Shown: positions 9,006 through 18,102 of the stretch, piece by piece
Layout: every line of letters begins with the position of its first letter
Numbering within the stretch: the first letter of the stretch is position 1
NCBI GenBank assembly: GCA_047630175.1
Contig: JBLHVI010000001.1
Location: forward strand, 1 to 64,000
Direction of reading: 5' to 3'
DNA length: 64,000 nt
Origin: UBA4582 sp047630175
GTDB taxonomy: Bacteria; Pseudomonadota; Gammaproteobacteria; Pseudomonadales; Azotimanducaceae
Translations under genes and position numbers: made by a program
Notes under the pieces: generated by a model
What the model saw: only the letters and a program-made list of their open reading frames with translations
Told to the model about the DNA's origin: nothing
Database searches by the model: none

Positions 9006-9926
9006 TCAGTAAAAAGACGCATCACCCTCGGGCCGGGTTTTGAAGCGTCGGTGAACCCACCAGTATTGTTCTGGATGAGGTTTGATCGCTGCTTCAACAA
9101 TCTGGTTGACTCGCAAGGCGTCGGCCTCGACGTCCCCAGTGGGAAAATCCGTTAACGGTTCTGACAGGTACAGGTCGTAGTGGTTGTCATCATCACGCCG
9201 ATAATAGGTTACGGGAACAACCGCTGCGCCGCTGATTTGGGCAAATCGAGCAGTTGCGGTGATGGTGGCTGCTTGGACGCCGAAAAAAGGCACAAATACG
9301 GAGTGATCGCGACCGTAATCTTGGTCGGCGCCGTACCAGATGATATGACCTTTTTTGAGGCTCTTTAGTACGCCCCGAATATCGCTGCGCTCTACGGCGC
9401 TTGGGTAGTTCTTCATCCTGCCCCGTTTCATCAGCGTTTCCAGCAGCGGGTTCTCGTTCGCGCGATACATCACGTCGATATCGATGGCACTGCCAAGGGC
9501 TGCGCCGCAAAAGTCCATGGTGGACAGGTGTAGGCCCAGCATAATCACGCCCTTACCCTGAGTGGCTGCCTGTTTTAAGTGTTCAACGCCGTGTAATGTG
9601 ACGCGATCACGCAAGGACTTCGGGTTCCAAAGCCAGACCCTAGCGGTTTCGATTAGGCTTATACCTACAGAGCGCAGGTGTCGGCGTACCAATTGTTCTT
9701 GGGCGGCCTTATCGAGATCCGGAAAGCATAGCGCGATGTTGACCTCGACAATGCGTCGTCGCCTGCTTGCTACGCGATAGGCGAGTTTACCAATGCCCGC
9801 ACCGATGCTTATTTGCGTCCGGTGAGGCAGGTTTGTGACGAGTGCGGCAATGCCGATACCCAGCCAAGTGAGCCAATATTTTGGATGTAGAAATGCGCGT
9901 TGTAACAGTGGCGGTAATTGATTCAC
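9006..9926 (-). CDS. lpxL: Lipid A biosynthesis lauroyl acyltransferase (LpxL/HtrB family)
   Basis: This enzyme transfers a secondary acyl chain from acyl-ACP to Kdo-lipid IV(A) at the inner membrane. The HX4D acyltransferase motif is visible in LGLHLSTMDFCG, with WYGADQDYG and VFVPFFG further on. The open frame reaches 10100, but the leading ~58 residues do not look like the family. GTG at 9926 gives MNQLPPLLQRAFLHPKYW, which lines up with the known LpxL start (LPxF...LLHPRYWLTWLGIG) and yields 306 residues, the expected size. There is no clear Shine-Dalgarno. It is divergent from hldE and convergent with waaF. The exact acyl position (LpxL or LpxM) is not certain, though the N-terminus favours LpxL. 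Confidence 0.88.
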   Translation of the reverse strand: MNQLPPLLQRAFLHPKYWLTWLGIGIAALVTNLPHRTQISIGAGIGKLAYRVASRRRRIVEVNIALCFPDLDKAAQEQLVRRHLRSVGISLIETARVWLWNPKSLRDRVTLHGVEHLKQAATQGKGVIMLGLHLSTMDFCGAALGSAIDIDVMYRANENPLLETLMKRGRMKNYPSAVERSDIRGVLKSLKKGHIIWYGADQDYGRDHSVFVPFFGVQAATITATARFAQISGAAVVPVTYYRRDDDNHYDLYLSEPLTDFPTGDVEADALRVNQIVEAAIKPHPEQYWWVHRRFKTRPEGDASFY

Positions 9927-10030
9927 AGGCGGTTCGACTCTAAACACATGACATTCTACTCTGATTTGCGGCGGTGACGTAAGCCGCACGCGCATACGCA
10001 CGCAGGTACTCAGGGCGGTTAACACTGATT

Positions 10031-10040
10031 GTGATATGAT
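10031..10040 (+). promoter_or_regulatory. Possible extended -10 element for hldE
   Basis: TGATATGAT at 10032-10040 matches TGnTATAAT (extended -10) with one change. The region a normal distance upstream has no good -35. It lies 59 bases before the hldE start, inside the lpxL-hldE divergent gap. This is a weak prediction. Confidence 0.3.
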
Positions 10041-10098
10041 GTTTGCCGCTGAAGAAAGACGAAAAAAGCCGGAACATGCCAAGACGAGTGGAGGCCCC

Positions 10099-11514
10099 AT
10101 GAAATTACCCCGATTTGATCACGCCCGTGTCCTGACCCTGGGTGACGCTATGCTGGATCGCTACTGGCATGGCAACACCACGCGAATTTCGGCTGAGGCA
10201 CCTGTACCGGTTATCGATGTTAAAGGCCGTGAGGACCGGCTCGGCGGTGCTGCTAACGTCGCTCTCAACGTAGCGGCGCTGGGGGCCAGCTCTAGTTTGG
10301 TAGCGGTGCTGGGCATCGATGAGTCCGGTGCCATTTTAAAAGCCAAGCTAGGTTCGGCTGGGATTGTTGATCGTACCGTTGAGCAAGCTGATTATCCGAC
10401 GGTGACCAAGCTTCGACTAGTGAGTCATGGGCAGCAGTTGGTACGTGCTGATTTCGAGGACATCAAGCCTCTTGCTGCGGCATCGATGTTGCCGGGTTTT
10501 CTGGCGGCATTGCAGAATACCGATGTGGTTATTCTGTCGGACTATGATAAGGGCGTGATCAGCGATCCACAGGCCTTTATTCAGCCGGCCCGGGCGGCGA
10601 ATAAAACGATTCTTGTCGATCCTAAGCACAAGGATTTTGCACTCTATGCCGGTGCAACCATCATCAAACCGAATCGTAGTGAATTTCTAAAGGCAGTAGG
10701 CGCTTGGGCCAATGATGCTGAATTAGTGGCTAAATGCCGTGAGTTGATTGCCCGACTGGGCTTTCAAGCGATTCTGGTAACACGCGACAGTGATGGTCTG
10801 ATTCTGGTACAAAAAGATCAGTCGCCGCTGCATTTGCCGGCTCGCAAGCGTGAAGTTTATGATTTAAGTGGTGCTGGCGATACGGTTGTGGCGACGCTGG
10901 GTGCCGCTCTGTCTGCTGGTGAGACTATGAATGACGCGGTGGCGATGGCTAATGTGGCGGCCGGTATTGCGGTGAGTAAACTTGGCATCGTCAGCGTTAG
11001 CGGCCCTGAGCTGCGTCTCGAATTGAGTCGAGACCAGAGCTTTGAGCGGGGCATCCTGAGTGAGGAGCAATTGCTGCTTGCTGCCGCTGAGGCACAGGCG
11101 CGAGGTGAACGCATTGTCTTTACAAATGGCTGTTTTGACATTTTGCATACAGGTCATGTGGATTATCTGACGGAAGCGCGGCAGCGTGGTGACCGTTTGG
11201 TTGTCGCTATTAATGGCGATGCTAGTGTCCATCGCTTGAAGGGCGAGGGACGGCCTATTAATGCTGTCTCGCGGCGTCTGGCGATGTTGGCAGGGCTGTC
11301 GGCTGTTGACTGGGTGGTGTCGTTTGAAGAAGACACGCCTGTGCGGCTATTGGAGGCGCTGCGACCTGATGTGCTGGTGAAGGGCGGCGATTATGGTATT
11401 GAGCAGGTGGTTGGTGGGGAATTGGTGCGTGCTTATGGTGGTGAGGTGGCGGTGTTGAGCCTAGTTCCTGATCTTTCTACAACCGCTCTGGTTGAGAAAA
11501 TTCGTAATTTGTGA
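10099..11514 (+). CDS. hldE: Bifunctional heptose-7-phosphate kinase / heptose-1-phosphate adenylyltransferase
   Basis: HldE makes ADP-heptose for LPS core in two separate steps. Residues 1 to about 320 are a ribokinase-type (PfkB) kinase domain, with GGAANVALNVAALG and the DLSGAGDTVVATLG anion-hole motif. From about 340 the protein is a cytidylyltransferase-fold domain beginning FTNGCFDILHTGHVDYL, whose HTGH is the HxGH nucleotide site. ATG 10099 has GGAGG four bases upstream and gives 471 residues, close to the E. coli enzyme. The longer frame from 10036 lacks a ribosome site. The product feeds WaaF, encoded 1.2 kb upstream. Confidence 0.95.
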   Translation: MKLPRFDHARVLTLGDAMLDRYWHGNTTRISAEAPVPVIDVKGREDRLGGAANVALNVAALGASSSLVAVLGIDESGAILKAKLGSAGIVDRTVEQADYPTVTKLRLVSHGQQLVRADFEDIKPLAAASMLPGFLAALQNTDVVILSDYDKGVISDPQAFIQPARAANKTILVDPKHKDFALYAGATIIKPNRSEFLKAVGAWANDAELVAKCRELIARLGFQAILVTRDSDGLILVQKDQSPLHLPARKREVYDLSGAGDTVVATLGAALSAGETMNDAVAMANVAAGIAVSKLGIVSVSGPELRLELSRDQSFERGILSEEQLLLAAAEAQARGERIVFTNGCFDILHTGHVDYLTEARQRGDRLVVAINGDASVHRLKGEGRPINAVSRRLAMLAGLSAVDWVVSFEEDTPVRLLEALRPDVLVKGGDYGIEQVVGGELVRAYGGEVAVLSLVPDLSTTALVEKIRNL

Positions 11515-11585
11515 GGGTGCAAGGACGGTGGCTGCATTTCTCAAGGAGCGACTCAGCACATTTGGTGCTACTCGTCGGCCAGCGG

Positions 11586-12419
11586 CTATGGGCTGATCGC
11601 GTCCCTGACATTGTCCTTTAGATGTCCCGGATCCGTGGTGCCAATGATAGCGCTGGCGACACTGGGCTGGTCTAGCGCCAGCGCGATAGGGTTTGTTTCG
11701 GCTGTCTCCGGTGCGCTCGCCATCAAGTGGCCAGAAGCCAAAACTTTCTTCAGTAACACGTTTTTGCCGAGTGCCTGAGCGTGCGCCATCACGGGTAATT
11801 GGCTCTGATCGGCGGGGTTGAAAGTCACCATCGCGATATCGGCCACATCCAGCGCAAAAAGACCGGCTGCAACTGTTTTGGTCGAGGCGCCGATCGCACG
11901 GATGTGTCCCCGTTGTTGCCAGCGCGCCAATTCAGCCAGCACGTCTGTGTGCTGCAAGCAGTGCAGGTCTTCATCAGGGCAATGTACCAACACAATATCG
12001 AGGTAATCGGTGCCTAGCAGGCGCAGGCTTTGCGCGAGGCTTGCTCGGGTAGCCTCGCGCGTGAAGTCGTAACGTGACTGCTGGTTGTAAAATGTTTCTC
12101 CCACTTTTGTGCAAATAACCCAGTCTGTTCGTGGCCCTGGTAGCAAGTGACCTAAGCGTTGCTCACTGATGCCATAGGCTGGGGCTGTATCGATAAGGTT
12201 AATACCGCAGTCTTTGGCGGTCGACAGCAGTGTCTCGACTTGCGCATCATCCGGAAGATCGAAGGCTTGCGGATATTTCACGCCGGTATTGCGTCCCAGC
12301 TTCACGGTGCCAAGCCCGAGGGGTGACACCAAAAGACCGGTCTGGCCAAGTGAGCGCCATTGCTGGGTGTTAAATTTGTGCCCAGACTTGGGGGCGGGGT
12401 TTGGGGTCAAGTGGCTCAA
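11586..12419 (-). CDS. Aldo/keto reductase
   Basis: This is a 277-residue NADPH-type aldo/keto reductase with the four catalytic positions visible: Asp and Tyr in LIDTAPAYGISEQRLG, Lys in CTKVGE and His in LVHCPDE. Its substrate cannot be inferred. Its ATG overlaps the stop of the FAD oxidoreductase upstream by four bases (ATGA), so the two are translationally coupled. A comparable reductase-oxidoreductase pair sits between LPS-core genes in Pseudomonas, so the association is conserved. The gene converges on hldE across a 71-bp gap. Confidence 0.88.
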   Translation of the reverse strand: MSHLTPNPAPKSGHKFNTQQWRSLGQTGLLVSPLGLGTVKLGRNTGVKYPQAFDLPDDAQVETLLSTAKDCGINLIDTAPAYGISEQRLGHLLPGPRTDWVICTKVGETFYNQQSRYDFTREATRASLAQSLRLLGTDYLDIVLVHCPDEDLHCLQHTDVLAELARWQQRGHIRAIGASTKTVAAGLFALDVADIAMVTFNPADQSQLPVMAHAQALGKNVLLKKVLASGHLMASAPETAETNPIALALDQPSVASAIIGTTDPGHLKDNVRDAISP

Positions 12420-13585
12420 AACGCCATCTCCCAGGGTGTTTTGCTGATACGCGCTGTGGGTAACGACAATTCAGGGCCGGGTTGGCGCGTAGGCTGCAGT
12501 TGAGCCACGACCAATGCCGTTATCTGGTCGGCGAGCATGGGTGTCAGTGTCAGTTTTGTTGGCCAGCAAACAATACTATTGCCGTCACGTTGGCAGAATG
12601 GCGTGTCGGGGCGCTGTAGGTCGTTGGCTGGCTCGGCACGATCAATATTTAGCGTGCTCCACTGGCAGCCATTTAGATCTACCCAAGGAAATAGATCGCT
12701 GAGTTCGCGCTTCGCCTGATCGATTTGTTCGCCGGCAGTTCGCCCCACGCCGTCTTCAGCGAGTTGGCCACCCAGATACCAGACCTGTTCGCCGTCATCC
12801 ATAGGGTGAGTGGTCATGGTGACTCGGGGTTTGGCGGCCGTGCGCAGGCTCACGCCGTGGGCATAGGCCAGCGGTAGTTTGCCCTTGACCATGACTTGCT
12901 GCAGCGGGCGACGCTGCATCCGTACAGCGCTCTGAGTTCCTGCCAGCAACGCTTCGTTACCGCTGCCCGCAGCCAACACATAGCAATCTGCTGTGACCAG
13001 CCCTTGCCCTGTATCGATTGCTGTCACTGCGCCGTCAAGCCCGCGCAGCAGATTGACACGACTGTGATAGATATGTTTTTTATAGGGCGCTACCAGTGCT
13101 TGAATGAGCGCGGGAGTGTCTACCACGATATCAAGAAGCTTATACAGGTTGCCGCTAAATCCGGGGTTAGCGAACAGCGGTGGATAATCTGATGGCGGCA
13201 TGGCGGTGACGCGACCGCGCACTGACTTGCTGCCAAAAAATGCGGTGACCCGCGATCCAAGACTGCCGTCAGAAAACAGATAGTAAGCATCGGACAAGGT
13301 TTGCACCTGTTTCAGTGGCAGTGGACCAGCGCCTGCCAGGCAATCTCGCCAGACGCCGGGCATGCTGGAGATGGATTCGGATGCTGGCGTGGTAAATCCG
13401 CCGAGTGCATACTTGATACCGCCGTGAATCATGCCTTGAGAAGCAAATGTCTGGGCATGACCCAGCTCTTGACGTTCAAACAAAGTGACGGCAAAGCCTA
13501 AGTTTCCTAGAACATTCATCATCCATAGGCCGCTTATTCCACCACCTATGATGGCAATTTGGGTGTGTTTTGGCTCGGCTGCCAT
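12416..13585 (-). CDS. FAD-dependent oxidoreductase (DAO family)
   Basis: The 389-residue protein opens with a Rossmann dinucleotide motif, IAIIGGGISGLWMM, followed by an FAD-binding Glu in LFERQELGHAQTFASQG. It has a second nucleotide-contact stretch, YVLAAGSGNEALL, typical of D-amino-acid/glycerol-3-phosphate dehydrogenase-like flavoproteins. There are no membrane segments. It is the first gene of a two-gene unit with the aldo/keto reductase, which its stop overlaps by four bases. The substrate is unknown; the conserved position between hldE and waaA hints at sugar or envelope metabolism, but that is inference. Confidence 0.85.
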   Translation of the reverse strand: MAAEPKHTQIAIIGGGISGLWMMNVLGNLGFAVTLFERQELGHAQTFASQGMIHGGIKYALGGFTTPASESISSMPGVWRDCLAGAGPLPLKQVQTLSDAYYLFSDGSLGSRVTAFFGSKSVRGRVTAMPPSDYPPLFANPGFSGNLYKLLDIVVDTPALIQALVAPYKKHIYHSRVNLLRGLDGAVTAIDTGQGLVTADCYVLAAGSGNEALLAGTQSAVRMQRRPLQQVMVKGKLPLAYAHGVSLRTAAKPRVTMTTHPMDDGEQVWYLGGQLAEDGVGRTAGEQIDQAKRELSDLFPWVDLNGCQWSTLNIDRAEPANDLQRPDTPFCQRDGNSIVCWPTKLTLTPMLADQITALVVAQLQPTRQPGPELSLPTARISKTPWEMAF

Positions 13586-13714
13586 AGATTGTTTGCCTCG
13601 TTACACATGATGATAAACACAGTGATTAACGTCTATTACGATCCTGATGCTCAGGGTCGGCTCTAGCCGCCTCGCTCTCGATAGTAGGCCATTATAGGTG
13701 CCCTCCTCAGGTAA

Positions 13715-13744
13715 AAACAGGCCGAGTGGTTTAAGTGCCTGTTT
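13715..13744 (+). promoter_or_regulatory. Inverted repeat in the waaA leader
   Basis: AAACAGGC (13715-13722) is perfectly complementary to GCCTGTTT (13737-13744) across a 14-base loop. It lies 51 bases upstream of the waaA start in the divergent gap. It could be an RNA hairpin in the waaA leader or an operator. There is no T-tract suitable for termination beyond TTTCCC. Confidence 0.4.
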
Positions 13745-13795
13745 CCCGATATCCTCGTGACCTAATTTAGGCAGATTGGTAGGCGGATTGGTGCG

Positions 13796-15106
13796 TTGAG
13801 CAGATTTTTTTACAGCTTGTTGTTTTATCTCCTGATTCCTTTGGTGATGTTGCGCGTCGGCTGGCGCTCGCTAAAAGAACCGCGTTATCGTGAGAATATT
13901 GCCCAGCGTTTTGGTTTTTGTCCCGTTCTCTGTCAAGCAGAACGCAGTAGCGACAATCGGGTTTGGGTGCATGCAGTTTCGGCTGGTGAGAGTATCGCTG
14001 CCGTGCCGTTAATTCAGGGATTGCTGGCGCAGGGGTATTCGGTCTTGGTCACAAATATGACGCCTACTGGTCGCCAGCAGGTGGAGCGTCTGTTGGGTGA
14101 CGCGGTCACCAATTGTTATGCGCCCTATGATATGCCGGGTGCTGTGCAGCGTTTTTTGCGCCGGGCGCGGCCACGGGTACTGGTAATCATCGATACAGAG
14201 TTGTGGCCTAATATGTTGCATTACTCACACGCAGCAGGGGTCAAGACTTTGCTGGTCAATGCCCGTTTGTCTGCGCATAGTGCAGCGGGTTACAAGCGGA
14301 TCAACAACCTAGCACATGCCATGATGCGAAATTTGGACGCTGTGGCTGTGCAGAGTCAGGAACAGGGCGAGCGATTTGTGGGTCTGGGTCTCGATCGGGC
14401 TAGTCTGCACGTCACCGGCAGCATTAAGTTTGACGCCCCACGAGCCCCGGATCTCGAGGCCAAGACAGCAGAATTTCAGCTGTTGCTCGGTGACCGCCAC
14501 GTGGTGGCGGCCGGTAGCACCCATGCAGGTGAGGAAGACCTGCTGATCGCCGCTATGTTGCCGGTCATGGCACGGCAGCCTGACTGGTTGTTGGTGTTGG
14601 CACCAAGACATACTCATCGTGCCGATCAGGTGATGATGATTTGTGAGGCGGCCGGTCTGCGCATTCGGCGGCGCAGTCTTGACGAGGCGTGCGCGGCCGA
14701 TACCCAGGTTTATCTGTTGGATACCATGGGCGAGTTGCTGTATCTGTATGCCTGCGCAGATATTGCGTTTGTCGGTGGCAGTCTGGTCGATGTGGGCGGC
14801 CATAACCCCATGGAGCCCGCGAGCTTAGGCAAGCCGGTGGTAATGGGGTCTTATTTAAGCCACATCAGTGATATCACCGATATTTTTATTCAAGACGGTG
14901 GATTACGTCGGGCCGACTCAGGCATGGAGCTTGTAACTATTCTTGATGCGCTGTGCGCGCAAGAGGACTTGCGAGTGTCTGTTGGCGAGGCAGCGCAGCG
15001 AACAGTCATAGCCAACCGTGGCGCACTGGCGTTGACGCAGGGGTTGATTGTGGCTCAGTTCTCACCGCAACAAACGCAGCCCGAGCCGCCGCGTTCAGTT
15101 GGCTAG
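13796..15106 (+). CDS. waaA: 3-deoxy-D-manno-octulosonic acid (Kdo) transferase
   Basis: WaaA attaches Kdo to lipid IV(A), the step that precedes acylation by LpxL. The 436-residue protein has an N-terminal hydrophobic anchor (residues about 4-20, FYSLLFYLLIPLVML), then a family 30 glycosyltransferase: VWVHAVSAGES, TNMTPTGRQQ, DTELWPNML, VTGSIKFD and the GGSLVDVGGHNPMEPA donor motif. It starts with TTG; the downstream residues align with the E. coli start region and no better start is present. The ribosome site is poor. A 30-bp inverted repeat lies in its leader. Confidence 0.94.
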   Translation: MSRFFYSLLFYLLIPLVMLRVGWRSLKEPRYRENIAQRFGFCPVLCQAERSSDNRVWVHAVSAGESIAAVPLIQGLLAQGYSVLVTNMTPTGRQQVERLLGDAVTNCYAPYDMPGAVQRFLRRARPRVLVIIDTELWPNMLHYSHAAGVKTLLVNARLSAHSAAGYKRINNLAHAMMRNLDAVAVQSQEQGERFVGLGLDRASLHVTGSIKFDAPRAPDLEAKTAEFQLLLGDRHVVAAGSTHAGEEDLLIAAMLPVMARQPDWLLVLAPRHTHRADQVMMICEAAGLRIRRRSLDEACAADTQVYLLDTMGELLYLYACADIAFVGGSLVDVGGHNPMEPASLGKPVVMGSYLSHISDITDIFIQDGGLRRADSGMELVTILDALCAQEDLRVSVGEAAQRTVIANRGALALTQGLIVAQFSPQQTQPEPPRSVG

Positions 15107-15368
15107 GTATACGTGGCCGAAAGATGCCTTCAGCGCCGGGGGCATGGTCTACAATTCGACAAGCACCGTACGTGTTAGTAATTCTGAGGCATGCTGTAAC
15201 GCGTTAAGTGTCACCGCAAAGCCTGAGCGTTTTTATGGTAGGCTTTTGAGCTTGGTCTGTGCCGCGTCTGATGGCTATGATGAGCGGTATGTGGCACAAA
15301 TTTAATAAAGCGTTGCTAGCAATTTTTATGCAGCGCATTTCATTTTTTGAGAAGGTAATTACAACGTC

Positions 15369-15926
15369 ATGGTAGGTCGAAGAACACGCAGATATGTGCC
15401 GGACTTGGTGTCGGACATGGCTGAATGTGATGCTAATTACATTCGGCTATTGCGCCTGTTTCCGTGCATGAAAGAATTTGAATCCCGCGAGTTCGGGGTA
15501 CAGGGCACGACAGAAGATGGCACATTGGTGCGTATGGAGATCCGCGAGCGATGTCCCTACACCACCATGTTATCAGTGCTGGTGCGCAGTGATGAAGATC
15601 GACCCTGGGTTAAGTGGCCGGTGTTGGAAGTGCGTATCTATCACGATATTAAGTCGGCTGAGGTGACTGGTTTCGAACGCCACAGAAACTTCAAGTATCG
15701 TTATCAGACGCCTAATCCTGATATGTTCCAGCCTGACGAGAAGTCCCAGATTAATCGTTTTTTTGGTGAGCTTCTGACATTTTGCATCGAACACGGCCAT
15801 TCTCTGGCACCGGTGTTTGTTGACGGCGAAGTTAGTAGCGCTAATAATTACGTGACATCTAGCGACGTTGAGGGTGCCGACGAGCGTGTCGTACCCGGTG
15901 TTCCTGATGGCTCGCTAAAATCCTGA
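15369..15926 (+). CDS. DUF1249 family protein (YqiB-like)
   Basis: The 185-residue protein matches the E. coli YqiB family in layout: RRYVPDLVSDMAECDANYIRL near the start, LEVRIYHDIKSAEV in the middle, and a DEKSQINRFFGELLTFCIEHG block. The function of the family is unknown. It is longer than YqiB because of an acidic, low-complexity tail (about 35 residues). As in enterobacteria it precedes parE, but the cpdA and yqiA genes often found between them are missing here. A 262-bp stretch before it (15107-15368) shows no gene. Confidence 0.8.
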   Translation: MVGRRTRRYVPDLVSDMAECDANYIRLLRLFPCMKEFESREFGVQGTTEDGTLVRMEIRERCPYTTMLSVLVRSDEDRPWVKWPVLEVRIYHDIKSAEVTGFERHRNFKYRYQTPNPDMFQPDEKSQINRFFGELLTFCIEHGHSLAPVFVDGEVSSANNYVTSSDVEGADERVVPGVPDGSLKS

Positions 15927-15947
15927 GAAAACCTCCCCGCATGTGGT

Positions 15948-15953
15948 TATAAT
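15948..15953 (+). promoter_or_regulatory. Probable -10 element upstream of parE
   Basis: A perfect TATAAT occurs 22 bases past the yqiB-like stop and 130 bases before the parE start. No good -35 lies at 16-18 bases. If used, parE has a leader of about 120 bases. Confidence 0.4.
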
Positions 15954-16082
15954 CTGCCGCCATGCATGGTCAGTCTGATGAGTGGCCGACGCACGGGATG
16001 TCTTGCAACCCTTGGCTGCGCTTTTTGAGCGGACATGGTTTGTAAAACTCGACTATCTGACTATCGACGTTAACAGGGCAGT

Positions 16083-17987
16083 ATGGCAATTAAGAGTTAT
16101 AGCGCAGACTCCATTGAAGTTTTAGAAGGCCTCGATCCGGTCAAGAAACGACCGGGCATGTACACCGACACCTCGCGTCCAAATCATCTCGCCCAAGAAG
16201 TTATCGACAATAGTGTCGATGAGGCCTTGGAGGGCTACGCCACAGAAATTCGTGTGACTCTGCGCAAAGACGGCTTCATGGCCGTCGGCGATAATGGGCG
16301 CGGTATGCCCGTAGACCTGCACAAAAAGGAAAAGCTGCCGGGTGTTGAGCTTATACTGACGCGTCTGCACTCTGGCGCAAAATTTAACAGCGACAATTAC
16401 AAATTCTCTGGCGGCTTACATGGCGTCGGCGTCTCCGTGGTCAACGCCCTGTCGGATAGCTTCGAGATCTTTATCAAGCGTGAAGGTCAGCTCCATCATA
16501 TGGCGTTCAAGGATGGCATCAAGGTGTCTAATCTGGCCGTGCGTGACACCATCGGTAAGCGTAACACTGGCACCCTTATTAGCTTCCACCCAAACCCCGT
16601 ATATTTTGATTCACCGAAGTTCTCGGTCAGCCGCATGAAGCATTTGTTGCGTGCAAAGGCGGTGCTATGCCCGGGGTTGCGGGTATTCTTCACTGATGAA
16701 ACGGCCACTAATCCTGATGAGCAGCAGTTCGAGTGGTTTTATGAAGCAGGTCTAAAAGATTACCTGATGGATGAGTTGGAGGGCTTCACGGTATTGCCAG
16801 CAGAGCCGTTTATGGGCGCCATCGCCGGTAACGAAGAAGCTGTAGACTGGGCTGTTCAGTGGCTGCCGGAAGGGGGCGATCTGATTACAGAAAGCTATGT
16901 TAATTTGATCCCCACGGCCCAAGGTGGTACGCATGTTAATGGCCTGCGCGGTGGTCTGCTCGAAGCCCTGCGGGAGTTTTGTGAATTTCGTAATTTGGTA
17001 CCCCGTGGTATCAAACTGTCCGCTGAGGACATCTGGGATCGGTGCAGTTATGTGCTGTCAGCCAAGCTGCTGGACCCGCAGTTTTCTGGGCAAACTAAAG
17101 AGCGCTTGAATTCACGCCAAGCCGCTACTTTTATCGGTGGCGTTGTTAAAGACAGTTTTAGCCTGTGGCTTAATCAGCATACCGCAGACGCCGAGGCCTT
17201 GGCTGAGTTGGCCATCAGTAATGCCCAAGCACGTTTGCGTGCCGGTAAGAAAGTGATCCGTAAAAAGGTCACAGCTGGTCCCGCTCTGCCAGGCAAGCTC
17301 GCTGACTGCTCCTGCCAAGATGCGATGCAAGGCGAGCTGTTTCTAGTGGAAGGCGATTCGGCGGGAGGCTCTGCCAAGCAGGCCCGGGATCGGGTGACGC
17401 AGGCGATCATGCCTTTGCGGGGCAAAATTCTGAACACTTGGGAAATCGATTCCGGCGAAATTCTTGGCTCCCAAGAAGTGCATGATATTTCTGTGGCTCT
17501 GGGCATTGATCCGGGCGCAGAGGATCTCTCGGCACTGCGCTATGGCAAGGTATGTATTCTGGCCGACGCTGACTCCGATGGGTTGCACATTGCTAGCCTA
17601 CTTATAGCCCTGTTTGTTAAACACTATCCGGCGCTGGTGCGCGCCGGTCATGTTTATGTCGCCATGCCGCCTTTGTATCGGATCGACGTAGGCAAGGAAG
17701 TCTTCTATGCCCTCGATGAGGCCGAGCGCCGCGGGATTCTCGATTTGATTGCTGCGGAGAAGAAGAAAGGTAAAGTCAGTGTTCAACGCTTTAAAGGTCT
17801 CGGTGAGATGAACCCCTTGCAGCTACGTGAGACCGCCATGGCCGAGGCGACCCGGCGGCTGGTACAACTGACCATGGACCCTGGTACGCTGGTAGAAGAT
17901 ACCCTGGATATGTTGTTGTCTAAAAAGCGCGCCGGTGATCGTAAAATCTGGCTGGAAGCCAAAGGTGATCAGGCAGAACTGGTGTAA
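16083..17987 (+). CDS. parE: DNA topoisomerase IV subunit B
   Basis: ParE is the ATPase subunit of topoisomerase IV, which decatenates daughter chromosomes. The 634-residue protein carries the GHKL ATP site (VIDNSVDEALEGYA, GDNGRGMPV, SGGLHGVGVSVVNALS), a transducer domain, and the TOPRIM motifs EGDSAGGSAKQARDR near residue 422 and DADSDGLHI near 494. Length equals the E. coli subunit. The ATG has AGGG four bases upstream. parC follows after 115 bp on the same strand. Confidence 0.97.
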   Translation: MAIKSYSADSIEVLEGLDPVKKRPGMYTDTSRPNHLAQEVIDNSVDEALEGYATEIRVTLRKDGFMAVGDNGRGMPVDLHKKEKLPGVELILTRLHSGAKFNSDNYKFSGGLHGVGVSVVNALSDSFEIFIKREGQLHHMAFKDGIKVSNLAVRDTIGKRNTGTLISFHPNPVYFDSPKFSVSRMKHLLRAKAVLCPGLRVFFTDETATNPDEQQFEWFYEAGLKDYLMDELEGFTVLPAEPFMGAIAGNEEAVDWAVQWLPEGGDLITESYVNLIPTAQGGTHVNGLRGGLLEALREFCEFRNLVPRGIKLSAEDIWDRCSYVLSAKLLDPQFSGQTKERLNSRQAATFIGGVVKDSFSLWLNQHTADAEALAELAISNAQARLRAGKKVIRKKVTAGPALPGKLADCSCQDAMQGELFLVEGDSAGGSAKQARDRVTQAIMPLRGKILNTWEIDSGEILGSQEVHDISVALGIDPGAEDLSALRYGKVCILADADSDGLHIASLLIALFVKHYPALVRAGHVYVAMPPLYRIDVGKEVFYALDEAERRGILDLIAAEKKKGKVSVQRFKGLGEMNPLQLRETAMAEATRRLVQLTMDPGTLVEDTLDMLLSKKRAGDRKIWLEAKGDQAELV

Positions 17988-18046
17988 ATCACCCGATCCA
18001 TTAATAGCGATGAACTGCCAGTTGTTGCCTACCTGGTAAGACCTCC

Positions 18047-18088
18047 ATGCAATGCAATTAATGCAATGCAATACACGCAATGCAATAC
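18047..18088. repeat. 14-bp tandem repeat in the parC leader
   Basis: Three units of ATGCAATGCAATWM type lie at 18047-18060, 18061-18074 and 18075-18088 with one or two differences, each containing two GCAAT pentamers. A decayed fourth copy may begin at 18089. The array ends 14 bases before the parC ATG, which has no Shine-Dalgarno. Confidence 0.85.
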
Positions 18089-18102
18089 AAGCGAATTAAC
18101 TC

